From Ovis canadensis (Eukaryota > Chordata > Mammalia > Artiodactyla > Bovidae), in NCBI RefSeq assembly GCF_042477335.2, contig NC_091247.1, forward strand, positions 10,360,001 to 10,424,000: a DNA stretch of 64,000 bases. The letters run 5' to 3'. The notes beneath the pieces are model-generated. The model worked only from the letters and a program-made list of their open reading frames with translations, ran no database searches and was not told where the DNA came from. The first letter of the stretch is position 1. The number at the start of each line of letters is the position of its first letter. The position numbers and the translations under genes are program-made. Positions 11,860-22,789 of this stretch are shown piece after piece.

Positions 11860-14430
11860 CAGCCCGCAGGCATCGTTCCCGCACCCTGATTTCTGCTCCT
11901 AGTGTTAGCAGTCATAGGTGCCAAGAGTTGTGTACGGGACACTAGGCAACTCGCTCCAAGGCCAACCATGTGCTTCCCCGCAGCGCCCTGAGCTTCACGC
12001 CTCGGACAGCGCCTGGTACACTTTCCTGCTCTTCCCGTCGGGAGGTGGTATCCTCAGGGTACCCGGCCGCCCGTCCCAGGCCAATCGAATCGCACTCGGA
12101 GCCGAAAGAGGAGGGACGGAGTCAAGAAAGGGATATCCTTATTGGAGCGTTCGAAAAGCCCTGGGCAGAGAGGCGGGGACGCCGCGGATGGTGACCCCGC
12201 CCACCCCGCGATCACCATAGTAACCGAGAGGTCACTGCTCGGAGTTGGTTCCAGCGCTCTAGCCTTGCGCTGTCCCTCAAGAGGTGACCAGGTAAGGTAG
12301 AAGTCCTTTGTCCTGCATGCTTGATGCCTAAACTCAGCGGATCTGAGTAATATACACTTTTCTTGAAAGAGGAGCACATGAAAATGTGTCAGAGAAAAGT
12401 GAATTCGGGAGGAGCGGAAGGGTTTGATATCCAGGACTAATATAAATTTACAACCTTTCATACAATGTGCAATTCCTGGTAATCCAGGGAGTCCTTCAGC
12501 AAGATCTGCTTTTAGCTACCTCCAGATAGACTAAAGCTGCAAAATGAACTTTATTATAAAGAATATTTATTTCAGTGTAGACTGGATTCTACTTATAAAT
12601 TTACCCCACCACCATGAGTCATTTAATGTTGGTGACTCCAGCCACAGATTGTCATATATATAGCACTTTTTCTTCCATTGTACTCTGCCTACAAACGACT
12701 AAATGCTCACATTACTTGGGGGTCTAGACTTCCAGCTCTTGTGGACGCTTGAGCTTTCTCTTAACCTAATTTCCCTAACAGAGCTTCCTCATATTTTCCC
12801 CATTTTAGATCCATGGAGCTCACCCTCGATGGACCCTTCGGTTAGGTGGTTCTGAAAAGTCCTCTTGTTTCTTCGCCAAACTCAGTAAGCTGCCTTACCT
12901 GAAACCAAAAATAGGGGTGTGAGGTATGAAAAATGGTTCTTACTCTGCAGGGTTTAATGTAGGACAAGCAGTTCTTTACATGCCAGATGGATTCTTGGAA
13001 TGAAGCAGGCTACTCGGTTCCAGGTTCTTTCCTTCGTATGTTGTGTGTACTTTTAAATACTCCCCACTGCAAAGCTAATAGCTAACGTTACAGTAAGGCA
13101 AGCTAAAATCTTTACAAACTGCACAGCTGCTGGAGAGGGAGTTCCAAACAATCCACTCTGCCTCTTACTTCCAAAGAACAAGCCCCCTTATGTTCATTAA
13201 TATTCCCAGCTCCTCTGTAGCCCATTTATGTGTCAGGTTTCTGATTCTTCTTTTGAGCCCCCATTATGGGTTACTCATAGTCATCATTGATTGGACTTTC
13301 TCTTTATTCTTAATGTGTTTTTCAAAACTGTCACCACATCCTTATATATTTTTGCATTCAGGAGCAAGAACAAACAGCCAATCTTCCATAATTCTCCAAA
13401 GATGAAGATGTAAAACCACAGAATTCTATCTGAAAGATACCTTCAGCTCTAAATTCCTTCCAGCTCTAAAATTCAATGATCCTGTGACTCACTATCAGGC
13501 CTCCTCCCTGTCTTCCTTCTAGGCTCGTAATCTTGACTAATCAGTCATGAGGATGAGGCTAATTAGCAACGGGGATTTATGGTTATTTCTAGCCCTCTCC
13601 AAACAATGAGTTATGTAAGCAATGCAACATATATAAAAATGTAAATAAAATTAAAGAAACACGCAAATAAAGGCAAATGGGATGTATGGGCTACGTAAAC
13701 AAACGAGAACATAAAAACATAAATTAGAATTAAGAAAACAGTTAAACAAATGCCAGCAATTAGGAGTAAAACAACTTGTTAAATGTCTCACACCCGCAGC
13801 TGTTTTATGACACACACCTCTAAACCCATGGTCATTCAGTGATGTGGAAACTTGATACCATAATTCTGCATTAAGTGATTGGATTACATTGACCTTCTGC
13901 TTGGGAGGTTTCCCTTTTTGTTATCGTCAGTATGAGTTGCAGTAAAAGCCAGGGGGTCCTAGCAAGGATTCCTTCACAGACTTATTGACAACCACTATCG
14001 ATTTAAAGCATAAATTCTTTTAGATTGGTTTCCAAGCCCCAATAAACAGTGTCACCTAATTCTGAATACCCCCACAATCTACTGTGTTTTTTCGAGTTTC
14101 TCACTTGGGATGTTGCCTTATCTCACTCAGCAATCTGAGTCACATGGTTGGTGCCTTCACAGATAATAGAACAGAACCTCTCTAAGTACCTAAATCCATC
14201 TTTGCTGTTTCTAAGACAGTGATTATTACAAAGTCAAAGGAAATGTAATTTATTTTTGGTGAGTGTACATTCATGTAAAATTAACAGTGAAAAAGTGGTG
14301 AAAACCAAGTAGGGGCCACTCTCTCATATTCATTCCTTTCCATGAGTTTGGTTCATATTAACGATACCATCACACCATCACCTCTACCAATACAGTGATC
14401 ATCACAGCAGATGCCATTTTCATGAAGTCT
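11860..14430. other. unique PBX3 upstream DNA, no gene seen
   Basis: From the island edge to the first old repeat. I find no ruminant SINE or LINE here. The part at 13540-13900 is AT-rich unique sequence with several ATTAG/TAAAT cores. Open frames (for example 13190-13405) carry no domain. An X-box-like palindrome, TCACCATAGTAAC, is at 12212-12224. Confidence 0.7.
12289..12296 (+). promoter_or_regulatory. possible splice donor of a divergent PBX3 upstream transcript
   Basis: CAG|GTAAG on the plus strand, at the upstream edge of the CpG island and pointing away from PBX3. It is a strong donor in the position where first exons of divergent non-coding RNAs are often found. No acceptor or second exon can be assigned, so this is only a candidate. 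Confidence 0.25.
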
Positions 14431-14625
14431 CTCTGAGTGGGACATTGTGCTCCGTGTTCTTACTTCATCTTATTTCAATCTCACAACAGGCCAATCTAGG
14501 TGAAATTATTAAATATAAGGAAACAGACTGAAAGAGGGTAAGAAACTTATATAAGACCTCCAAGTCAGTTGGTATTAGACCTTGGATTCAAATCTTGATC
14601 TGTGTGGCTACAAAGCCCACCCTAT
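14430..14625 (-). repeat. MIR SINE
   Basis: Reverse-oriented MIR core: an AGGAAACAGACTGAAAG segment followed by the ATTCAAATCTTGATCTG head region, strongly diverged. Confidence 0.55.
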
Positions 14626-14648
14626 GAAACACTGCCCCCCAAAAAATG

Positions 14649-14652
14649 TATA

Positions 14653-14708
<56 letters not shown>
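14649..14708. repeat. (TG)n(TA)n compound microsatellite
   Basis: About 60 bp of TG then TA dinucleotides, immediately before a Bov-tA insertion. It is likely length-variable. Confidence 0.95.
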
Positions 14709-14711
<3 letters not shown>

Positions 14712-14718
14712 CAATCAA

Positions 14719-14932
14719 GGGCTTCTCTGGGTGACTCAGTAAATGCCTGAAATGCAGGAGACCCGGAGTTCAATCCCTGGGTCGGAAGATTCCCTGGAGA
14801 AGGGAATGGCCATCCACTCCAATATTCTTGCCTGGGGAATCCCATGGACAGAAGAACCTAGCTGGCTACAGTCCATAGGGTTGCAAACAGTTGGACACAA
14901 CTGAGCGACTAACACAACAACATCGGATTAAA
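14719..14932 (+). mobile_element. Bov-tA SINE
   Basis: A tRNA-Glu-like head (GGGCTTCTCTGGGTGACTCAG, B-box GAGTTCAATCCCTGG) is joined to the BovB-derived tail that ends in an ACACAACTGAGCGACTAAC-type terminus. It is full length. Confidence 0.92.
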
Positions 14933-15340
14933 AATCACAAGGCTTTGACAGGTAAACTGTAAATTGATGAAAATAACCAAGCACTTAATAAAAAGAGGTT
15001 AACTCTATGAGAGATTAGAGAAATCTAGGTCTCATGGCAGTAGAGCAGGGAAATTGAAGAATAAAGCCCAGCAAGGCTATTCTTCATAGCCATCTAGGAC
15101 CTTGCCTCTCTGAGGCTTTCCAGCCATGCCTGCCTTCACTAATCATCTGCTCTAAACTCTGGCTGAATATATTGCCTATAATAGGTAATTTACCACCATA
15201 CTGGATGGACCTATGTTGTTTTCTCTCAATTCACCCGTTTCCTCACCTAGTTCATTTGCATGTTAAGGACAAAGTATATATTTTGAGATGGACCATCACA
15301 TGACTGATTTGACTTTAAAAAACAAAAACTAAGATGTCGA

Positions 15341-15480
15341 GACTTCCCTGTTGGCCCAACGGCTAAGATTCTGAGCTCCCAATGCAGGGGGCCCAAGTTT
15401 GATCCCTGGTCAGGGAACTAGATCTCGTATGCTGCAACTAAGACCTGGCACAGTCCAATTAAAAAAAAAAAAAAAAAAAA
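15341..15480 (+). mobile_element. CHR-type tRNA-Glu SINE
   Basis: GACTTCCCTG head, tRNA-like B-box (TTTGATCCCTGG), GCAACTAAGACC body and a 20-base poly-A tail. Confidence 0.88.
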
Positions 15481-15687
15481 ACCTTAGATGTCTAAGAAGT
15501 CCTTTTGGGGAAACTGACTAAATCCTTATTCCCAAATATATCACTGCTCCATCACTTTGGGAATGATTCTTTAAAAGTGGTCTTTACAGTTGTTAGCACA
15601 TGTTACCTGTGACAAATCTTCACTTCTGAAAATATATTTGACTGAGCAACCAAAGGATCAGTGAGACAACAGTTCACCCTCCTTTAA

Positions 15688-15873
15688 AAAATATTTATTT
15701 TAATTTATTTTTGACTGCATCGGATCTTAGTTGCAGCACACAGGTTCTTCATTGTGGTTCACAGGCTTCTCTCTAGTTGTGGTGTGCAGGCTTGATTGCC
15801 CCACCAGGGATCAAACCCAAGTCCCCTACATTGGTAGGTGGATTCTTAACCTCTGGACCACCCAGGATGTCCC
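15688..15873 (-). mobile_element. CHR-type SINE, reverse
   Basis: Reverse copy ending in the typical CTCTGGACCACCCAGG head. The TTAGTTGCAGCACACAGG body is recognisable. Confidence 0.82.
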
Positions 15874-16239
15874 TATGAGGTGCTTAAAAGAGAATAATTA
15901 TTGGAATACATAATTTCTGAAAGGTTTGATAGAAAGCCCCATCTTTAATGTCCTTTCATTCCTCATAACACCTGGTAGAGTGCAGTCTCATGCATAGTAG
16001 ACACTTGGGGCCAACACTGTCAATTGCTGTTATCCACTGGCCCACCTCCTTCCGTACTGGTAGAACCCTGATTATTCTGATGGCAATGTGCTCAGTCTCA
16101 GTCAAGTTCCAAGTTGAGTATGATCATCTCATCTCCTGCTTTCTGAACCTATCAGAGGGATAGATTTGTCTCCTGATTTAAAGGAAAAGGACAGTCTAAA
16201 AGAAGAGTCTAAGGAGATATGACAGCTAAATGTAAAATG

Positions 16240-16490
16240 GTGTCCCAGATTGGTTTCTGGAACAGAAAAGGGACATTTAGGTAAAAACTAAAGAAATCTG
16301 AATAAACTATGGACTTTTGTTAACAATAATATATCACTAATGGCTCATTAATTGTACATTAAACAAGCATACTGTATTATTATAAGATGTTAATAATAAG
16401 GGAAACCAGGTGGGAGATACTGGAGAACCCTCTGTACTATCTTATCATTTTTCTGTAAATATTCTAAAATAAAACATTATTAAAAATAAA
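16240..16490 (+). repeat. ancient L1M 3' end
   Basis: Diverged old L1 tail: the GGTTTCTGGAACAGAAAAGG segment through CTGTAAATATTCTAAAATA, ending A-rich. Confidence 0.5.
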
Positions 16491-16536
16491 TATAAACTAA
16501 GTGGGGCAGAGAGATATGGAGAGCCTAGGTTCCTGA

Positions 16537-16746
16537 TAAGGGCCTCCCCGGTGGCTCAGAGGTTAAAGCATCTGCCTGGAATGCGGGAGACCCGGGTTCG
16601 ATCCCTGGGTCAGGAAGATCCCCTGGAGAAGGAAATGGCAACCCACTCCAGTACTCTTGCCTGGGGAATCCCGTGGAGGGAGGAGCCTGGTAGGCTACTA
16701 TTCCACCGGGCCACAAAGAGTCGGACACTTCACTTTCACTTTCACT
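16537..16746 (+). mobile_element. Bov-tA SINE with 11-bp target duplication
   Basis: Complete element flanked by TAGGTTCCTGA at 16526-16536 and 16747-16757, a clean target-site duplication that fixes both edges. It ends in a (TTTCAC)n-like tail. Confidence 0.95.
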
Positions 16747-16840
16747 TAGGTTCCTGAAGACATTGTTGAGTATCTGAACAAAACTAAATTGCTAATTCTA
16801 GTTATGTGAGAAAATCTAATTTCTATTTTATTGTTCCTGA

Positions 16841-17103
16841 ACTTCCCTGGTGATCCAGTGGTTAAAAATCTGCCTGTCAATGCAGAGAACATAGGTTCAA
16901 TCCCTGGCCCAGGAAGATTCCACATGTCGTGGGGCAACTAAGCTCATTCGGTACAGCTACTGAGCCCATGTGCCCTAGTGCCCATGAGAAGCCAACAGAA
17001 TGGGTAGAGAGTAGTCCCTACTTGCTGCAACTAGAGAAAGCCCTTGGAGAGCAACAAAGACACAGCACAGCCAAAAATAAATGAAGAATTAAAAAAAAAA
17101 AAC
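16841..17103 (+). mobile_element. CHR-type SINE, long form
   Basis: ACTTCCCTGG head, ATCCAGTGGTTAAAAATCTG, then the long body of repeated GCAACT segments ending in poly-A. Confidence 0.88.
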
Positions 17104-17361
17104 CCTTAAAATCATAAAAATAAATAATAATAAAATTCCTATTGGTTGGGTTTTCCACTACTTCCAGCAAATCTAATCTCACACTGTTAATATATAAAGG
17201 ATGGAAAGATGGAAGAATAGCCTAACACAGTGCCTGATGTAAAATATGATCTCCTACAGGTCAGAAGATATAACCCAAAAAATATCTGATCTTTGTCCTA
17301 GGTCCCTAGGGAGATAACTTCTAAAATCTTTGAAATTTGCCAAGATATAGGAGTGTCTATC

Positions 17362-17490
17362 ATGGAGGAGGAAATGGCAACCCACTCCAGTATTCTTGCC
17401 TGGAATATCCCATGGACAGAGGAGCCTTGTGGACTATAGTCCATGGGGTCACAAAGAATGGGACACGACTGAGTCACTGAGCACAGCAGG
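17362..17490 (+). mobile_element. Bov-A unit (BovB-derived SINE fragment)
   Basis: It carries the CAACCCACTCCAGTATTC core and the GACACGACTGAGTCACTGAG end. It lacks the tRNA head. Confidence 0.85.
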
Positions 17491-17491
17491 A

Positions 17492-18010
17492 TTATCTTTG
17501 TTAGGCCCCTCGTTCGCACCCAAGTTTATGCTAACAAGAAGACTCAGGATTAGGAGCTGATCAACAGAAAGACCAACCATGTAACAAGAGGTTTGGGGCT
17601 TTAAACCAGCTTATCCTCCCAGGAAGGAAAGGGAACTGGAGATGAAGTTCAGTCCTGTGGCCAATGAATCAACCAATCATGCCTACATAATGAAACCCTA
17701 ATAAAAACCCTATATACCAAAACTCACTGGAGCTTCCTGGTTGGTAAACACACTGACACTGTGGGGAGAGAGCCTGCATTCAGGACCTTGACCTATGTGT
17801 CTCTTCATGTGACTGGTCCTGATTTATATCCTTTACAATAAACCTATAATTATAAGTGTAGTGCTTTTCAGAGTTCTCTGTCCTTCCAGATAGAATTGAA
17901 CCTGAGGGAGTCATGGGAACACCCAAACTTGTAGCAAGTTGGTCAAAAGTGCAGGTGGTCTGGGGAACCTTGAACTTGCAGCTGTCATCTGAAGTGAGGG
18001 CAGTCTTATT
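17492..18010 (+). repeat. ancient LTR-like fragment
   Basis: It has the look of an old mammalian LTR: a CCAATGAATCAACCAATCAT region, an AATAAA signal near 17838 and a T-rich stretch after it. I recognise the family loosely and do not assign a name. No internal retroviral genes are present. Confidence 0.4.
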
Positions 18011-18014
18011 GGTC

Positions 18015-18690
18015 TCTGGATTAATTAGCTATTGCTATGTAATAAAGTACCCAAAACTTGAATGTTTAAAACAACAAACAGTTATTATCTTAAAGTTTTG
18101 TATGTTAAGAATTTGGATATAATTTAGCTGGGTGCCTCTGACCTAGGCGCTCTCGAAAGGCTTCAAACAAGGTGACACCCAGGGCTTATAGTCACTTCAA
18201 AGCTCGCCAGGAGGAGGATCCACTTCCTAGCTCATTCACATGGCTATTGACTGCTCTCAGGTGCTCAATGACTGTTGGCCGGAAACATCAGTACCTCAAT
18301 CTCTGGGTCTCTCCATAGGACAGCTCACAACATGATTGCTGGCTTCCAAAAGAGTGAGGAAGCCAGAGAGCAAGAAAGGGCAGGCAAGAGGGAAGTCGGT
18401 CTTTTTTTTTTTTTAGTTGTGGGATGCAGACTCTTTAGTTGCAGCATGTGCGATCTAGTTCCCCAACCAGGGATCAAACCCAGGCCCCCTGTACAGAGCA
18501 CAGAGTCCTAGCTAGTGGACCACCAGGGGAGTCTCAGAAGTCAGTCTTCTTATAACCTCATTTCATAAGTGGCATACTAACACTTCTGCTGTGTTCTCTT
18601 TATTTGAAGCAAGTCACTAGATCTAACCTACACTCCAGGGGAAGAGGATGACTCAGAACATGATTATCAGGAGGTAAGTGTCACTGGGAG
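18015..18690 (+). repeat. mammal-wide repeat (LTR or DNA type), split by a CHR SINE
   Basis: TAGCTATTGCTATGTAATAA and AAACAACAAACAGTTATTAT begin a familiar old repeat that resumes after the CHR insertion at 18402-18537 (AGCAAGTCACTAGATCTAAC). The family name is uncertain. Confidence 0.5.
18402..18537 (-). mobile_element. CHR-type SINE inside an older repeat
   Basis: Reverse copy with T-run start and TGGACCACCAGGGGAGTC head. The near-identical flanks GAAGTCGGTCTT and GAAGTCAGTCTT look like its target duplication. Confidence 0.85.
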
Positions 18691-18778
18691 CTGCTATGGA
18701 CTGTGCCTATCCCCAAATTAGTAAATTGAAGCCATGACCCATAATGTGTTAGCATTAAGAGGTGAGGCCTTTGGAAGG

Positions 18779-18893
18779 CTGCTGCTGCTGCTGCTAAGTC
18801 ACTTCAGTCGTGTCTGACTCTGTGCGACCCCGTAGACAGCAGCCCACCAGGCTCTGCCGTCCCTGGGATTCTCCAGGCAAGAACACTGGAGGC
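18779..18893 (-). mobile_element. BOV-A2-type unit, reverse
   Basis: It starts with (CTG)5 and CTAAGTCACTTCAGTCGTG, and ends in the CAAGAACACTGGAGG core. Confidence 0.88.
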
Positions 18894-19013
18894 AGTCAGA
18901 TTTAAATGAGGTCATGAAGGTGGGGACTCCAGGTTGAGATTAATACCCTTATGAGAAAAGGAAGAGGACTTCGCTGTTGGCGCAGTGGTAAGCAGTCTGC
19001 CAACCAATGCAGT

Positions 19014-19112
19014 ATGTGTGTGCGCATGCGCTCAGTCATGTCCAACTCTGTGACCCCATGGACTGCAGCCCGCCTGGCTCCTCTGTGCATGGGATTCTCC
19101 TAGCAAAAATAC
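19014..19112 (-). mobile_element. Bov-A fragment, reverse, inside CHR
   Basis: It contains GCTCAGTCATGTCCAACTCT and GACCCCATGGACTGCAGCC, ending near GGGATTCTCC. Confidence 0.8.
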
Positions 19113-19206
19113 TTTATCTGTTGAGCCATTGGGGAAGCCATACAGAAGTGGCTAAATGTCTAATTGTTGAGTAAATGCGGGTTTGATCCCTGGTAGAGGA
19201 ACTAAG

Positions 19207-19426
19207 GGCTTCCCAGGTGGCGCTTGTGGTAAGGAACCCACCTGCCAATGCAGGAGATGTAAGACAGGTGGATTCTATCCCTCGGAAGATCCCCTGGAGG
19301 AGAAAATGGTAACCCACTCGAGTATTCTTGCCTGGAGAATCCCATGGACAGAGAAGCCTGGCAGGCTACAGTCTATGGGGTCGCAAAGTGTCGTACAGAC
19401 TGAAGCGACTTAGCACACACGCATGG
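19207..19426 (+). mobile_element. Bov-tA SINE, youngest element of the nest
   Basis: Complete copy with GGAACTAAG duplicated at 19198-19206 and 19427-19435. The duplicated bases belong to the surrounding CHR element, which proves insertion into it. Confidence 0.93.
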
Positions 19427-19769
19427 GGAACTAAGATCCCACATGCCTTAGAGCAACTAGCCTGCGTGTTGCAACTACTGAGCGTGTGATCCACGAGAGA
19501 AGTCCGCATAACCAGCATAGCCACCAAAAAAAAAAAAAAGAGAGATACCAGAGCTTCCCCTCTCTGCCATGTGAGAATACAGAGGGAAGGCAGTCATCTG
19601 CAAGCCAGGTAGAGGGCTCTTATCAGAATCCCACATGCTGGCATCTCTCAGGTTTCCCCAGCTTCAGAACTGTGAGAAATGAATGACTGTGGTTTATACC
19701 ACCCAAGCTAAAGTATTTTGTTACAGCAGTTCAACCTGACCAAGGGAGGCATCATCCTCCAAATTTAAT

Positions 19770-20040
19770 TCTCAACGCCAGGTCAGATCATGGCATGACC
19801 CTTGCCCCATCTCACATTGGATCTGCCTCTGTGATGTGCTTCTTAGCCAGGCCTTCAAGGCCCTAAATAAGCTCTCCCAGTTCTGTCTCTCTAGCCATCT
19901 TCCCCCCTGTTCCCATATGCTCAATGTGTTAATCAGTCCTAATGCCCCACACTTAGAGAGTTCTTCCTTTTCCTTATACTGTTCCCTTCAGTAGAATGCA
20001 TACCCAACGTTTACCCTCTTCAATAATGCTGTCTAACCTG
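19770..20040 (+). repeat. L2 LINE fragment
   Basis: CTTCAAGGCCCTAAATAAGC, CAGTTCTGTCTCTCTAGCC and related motifs match the 3' coding/UTR part of L2. Confidence 0.6.
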
Positions 20041-20139
20041 TTTCACTTACAGTATCTCTACCAAGCCTCAAAATAGCTCAAAGATCTTAAGACAAGTCAT
20101 ATGAAACCAGTGTTGTAGATAAGACTCAGAAAATAACAA

Positions 20140-20360
20140 GCTACTGACACTTATTGAGCACTTAGTTTGCGGCAGGCACTGTGCTAATGGTTTCTCATGC
20201 TTGATCTAGTTAAACCCTCATGACAACCCTATGAACTGGGCATTGACCTCCCTACTCATTGTTAGAGAAACTGAGACCTAGAGATGTCAAATAACTTGAC
20301 TGAGGCCACGTGGCTGGTGAATGAACTATGACTCAAGCAAGCCTTCTGGCTCAGCATTCT
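20140..20360 (-). repeat. MIR SINE
   Basis: Well-preserved reverse MIR: GGCAGGCACTGTGCTAATGG, GAGAAACTGAGACCTAGAGA and the ACTTGACTGAGGCCACGTGG core. Confidence 0.8.
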
Positions 20361-20599
20361 TGCGAATAACCCCCATGTTACGCTGCCTATAAGGGGGTTA
20401 TGTTACCTATCCTAAGATCCCCCCATTACTAAGTGACAGAGTGGAACTGGAACTAGAAATTTCCAACCATTTCCACCATACATATTGCCTCCCTGCTCTA
20501 GTGTCGCCACTAGAAACCCTTTTTAAGCCCCAAAAGGAAGTAAATCCTTCATTTTGAGTTCCAAGTATCACTCAGGTTCTTATAAATGTGTACCCTTTT

Positions 20600-21225
20600 T
20601 TTTAAAATTGTATTTAAATAGACATAACATCATTTTAACCATTTAAAAATCTTTATTTCAGCCAATAGCATTGAGCACATTCACACTGATGGGCCCATCC
20701 CCAGTATCCACCTCCAGAACTTTTCCATCTTTCAAAACTGAAACTCTGTACCCATTGAACTCTCACTCCCCGTCACTCCTCCCCCCAGCCCCTGGCCACC
20801 ACTGGCTTATGTATCTATAAATTTGCAATAAGTACCTTACATAAATGGAATCATACAATATTTTGTCCTTTTGTGACTGGCTTATTTCAGTTAGTGTAAA
20901 ATCTTAAAGGTTCATCCATGCTGTAGCATTTCCTGTAGAGTTTCTTCCTTTTTAAGGCTGGATAATAGTCCATCCATGTGTCTATATCACATTTTGTTTA
21001 TTCATTCATCCATCAAAGGACTGCTTGGTTGTTTTCACATTTTAGCTATCATAAATAATGCTGTTACAAACAGGAGTGTTCAAGTGTCTGAGTTCTTGCT
21101 TTCATTTTTTTCCTGTATATACCTGTAAGTAGAATTGCTGGATCATGTGGTAATTCCATTTCAAAGTTTTATCAGGAACTGCCTTACTATTTTCCATAGA
21201 GGCTGTACTTTTTAATGTAGCTTCT
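20600..21225 (-). repeat. L1M LINE 3' end
   Basis: Reverse L1M tail: AAAACTGAAACTCTGTACCC, TGACTGGCTTATTTCAG and GAATTGCTGGATCATGTGG in order. Confidence 0.85.
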
Positions 21226-21229
21226 AGTA

Positions 21230-22580
21230 ATGTATCTTATATACTCTACACCTTGAAAAAAAGCTCTTTTGATATTCGATACCTGACAAATACCTAGTTG
21301 TTGCTAATTGGTAGCTAATTGATGCTTAAGAAACATTTTTTTTAACTAAAGAATCACAAAATCACTATCTTGAAACAAAGAAATCTGCTTTTATTTGAAA
21401 CAGACTAAAATTTTCAGATAAGATCTAAACAGTTGCTGAACAGCGTGCCTAGAGAGATTTTTTTTTTTAAGCTGATACATAAATCCAGAGTTTCATTTCT
21501 TAAAACCAAGTGGTCCCACAGTATATTTCTTTTTCTCTCACTAGCTTCTTGTCAAGATTTTGTTCATCTTGTAGTCCCGTTTCTTTTCTAGGCTTACAAT
21601 AAAACTGATTTAAAGTAAAAGTTTCTTTAAGAATTATGCTACAATATGCTGATCTGAAAATAAATTTTCTAAAAAAAATTTTTTTAACCATAAGGGGGCC
21701 ATCAAAGATTTCCTGGTGATGTTATGCACCAGTTATAAACTTCCTTCTGTCAGAAGCAAGTAGATGATACTTTTGATTATCTTCTATTTTGAATTTCTAG
21801 GTCAGATTTTAATGCAGAAAAGATTAAAATGCACTCAAACACCTTTCATTTTATTATTATAATTAATAACTGTGTTATGGGAGAAAGTAATATTCAAGTG
21901 TATATTCAAGATTTTAGTTTTTAGAAACAGTCTCATGGAATATTTTCATTATAATATTCTTCCTATTTTGTTGCTACTCATTAGCACAGTAAGATGGAAA
22001 GAGGAAAGGAGATGAAATAAATAAATGATCCTTACAAAGCTATAAGATAGTAAAAAAAAAAGTTAGATATTTGCCTAAAATTACATTTTCTACATCTTGG
22101 GAATGTTGGTCACCTGTGATTATTCAGGGCTGTAAAATCATGTCATTTAACTGCTCAACACAACACTACTTCCTCTTAAACTTCACATCTATCCTTATGT
22201 GTCCCTATAACCACGTTTCCTATGCCAGAGCCCAACTCTCCTAGCCGTAGCTTATCAGACCAGCAGTGAGCATTTGACTGGAGCTAACCCCAACCATTTC
22301 TCTTCTGAGAAACTGATGCCCTTGCATCTGGAAGACACTGATTTGTTTGCTGGCTATTTGAATCGAGGACATGTAACCCCCAGACCTCCAAGTCAGTATG
22401 TTTAGTCAATAGCAAAGCGAGAAGCCGAAAAAACCACTTATAAACAGAACAGTCTCAGAAAGAAGAAAACAGTGCAGCCCGTAAAAGAGGGAGGCTGGGG
22501 ACAAGGTAGACAAGGAGCTGGACAGCTCCAGGGTCCTGAAGGCTGTGCAGTTTCTGGTTCTACGTTGTTGGGGAGTCTTT
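21230..22580. other. intergenic unique DNA, no gene seen
   Basis: AT-rich in the first half, mixed in the second. The open frame 21500-21691 has no domain. I recognise no repeat with confidence here. Confidence 0.55.
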
Positions 22581-22596
22581 CAAGAGCCCCATTCTT

Positions 22597-22769
22597 TTTT
22601 GGCTTCACAGGATCTTCATGGTTGTGGCTTGTGGGGATCTTTGATCTTCACTGTGGCATGTGAACTCTTAGTTGCAGCATGCAGGATCTAGTTCCCTGAT
22701 CAGGGATCAAACCTGGGCCCCCTGCATTGGGAGTGCAGAGTCTTGGCTATTAGACCACCAGGGAAGTCC
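22597..22769 (-). mobile_element. CHR-type SINE with 16-bp target duplication
   Basis: CAAGAGCCCCATTCTT occurs at 22581-22596 and 22770-22785, fixing both edges. The body reads reverse CHR, ending in ACCACCAGGGAAGTCC. Confidence 0.94.
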
Positions 22770-22789
22770 CAAGAGCCCCATTCTTAACT

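Larger units (their letters stand above)
9840..11860. promoter_or_regulatory. PBX3: CpG island of the PBX3 promoter
   Basis: About 2 kb of very GC-rich DNA with CpG kept at high density, spanning half of intron 1, exon 1, the 5'UTR and the upstream promoter. There is no TATA box near the expected start, so dispersed initiation is likely. A weaker CpG-rich shoulder reaches about 9240 on the left and 12250 on the right. Long open frames on both strands inside it are composition artefacts. Such wide islands over developmental regulators are commonly Polycomb-bound when silent. That is family knowledge, not something the sequence shows. Confidence 0.92.
18966..19533 (+). mobile_element. CHR-type SINE, interrupted twice
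   Basis: The CHR pieces are 18966-19013, roughly 19165-19206 and 19427-19533 (ending in poly-A). A reverse Bov-A and a forward Bov-tA separate them. Confidence 0.75.
18694..19742 (+). repeat. MLT1-type ERVL-MaLR LTR, broken by four SINEs
   Basis: The LTR reads CTGCTATGGACTGTGCC at its start and TTTTGTTACAGCAGTTCAAC near its end. Its pieces are 18694-18778, 18894-18965 and 19534-19742. The gaps are a BOV-A unit and a CHR SINE that itself contains two more insertions. Only the LTR is left. No viral coding sequence is present. Confidence 0.65.

Noticed and set aside
14719-14932. tRNA-like B-box sequences in many short elements
   Set aside because: They belong to tRNA-Glu-derived SINE heads (Bov-tA, CHR), not functional tRNA genes.
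17492-18010. Possible intact endogenous retrovirus
   Set aside because: Only LTR-like sequence is seen; there are no internal gag, pol or env-like frames near it.
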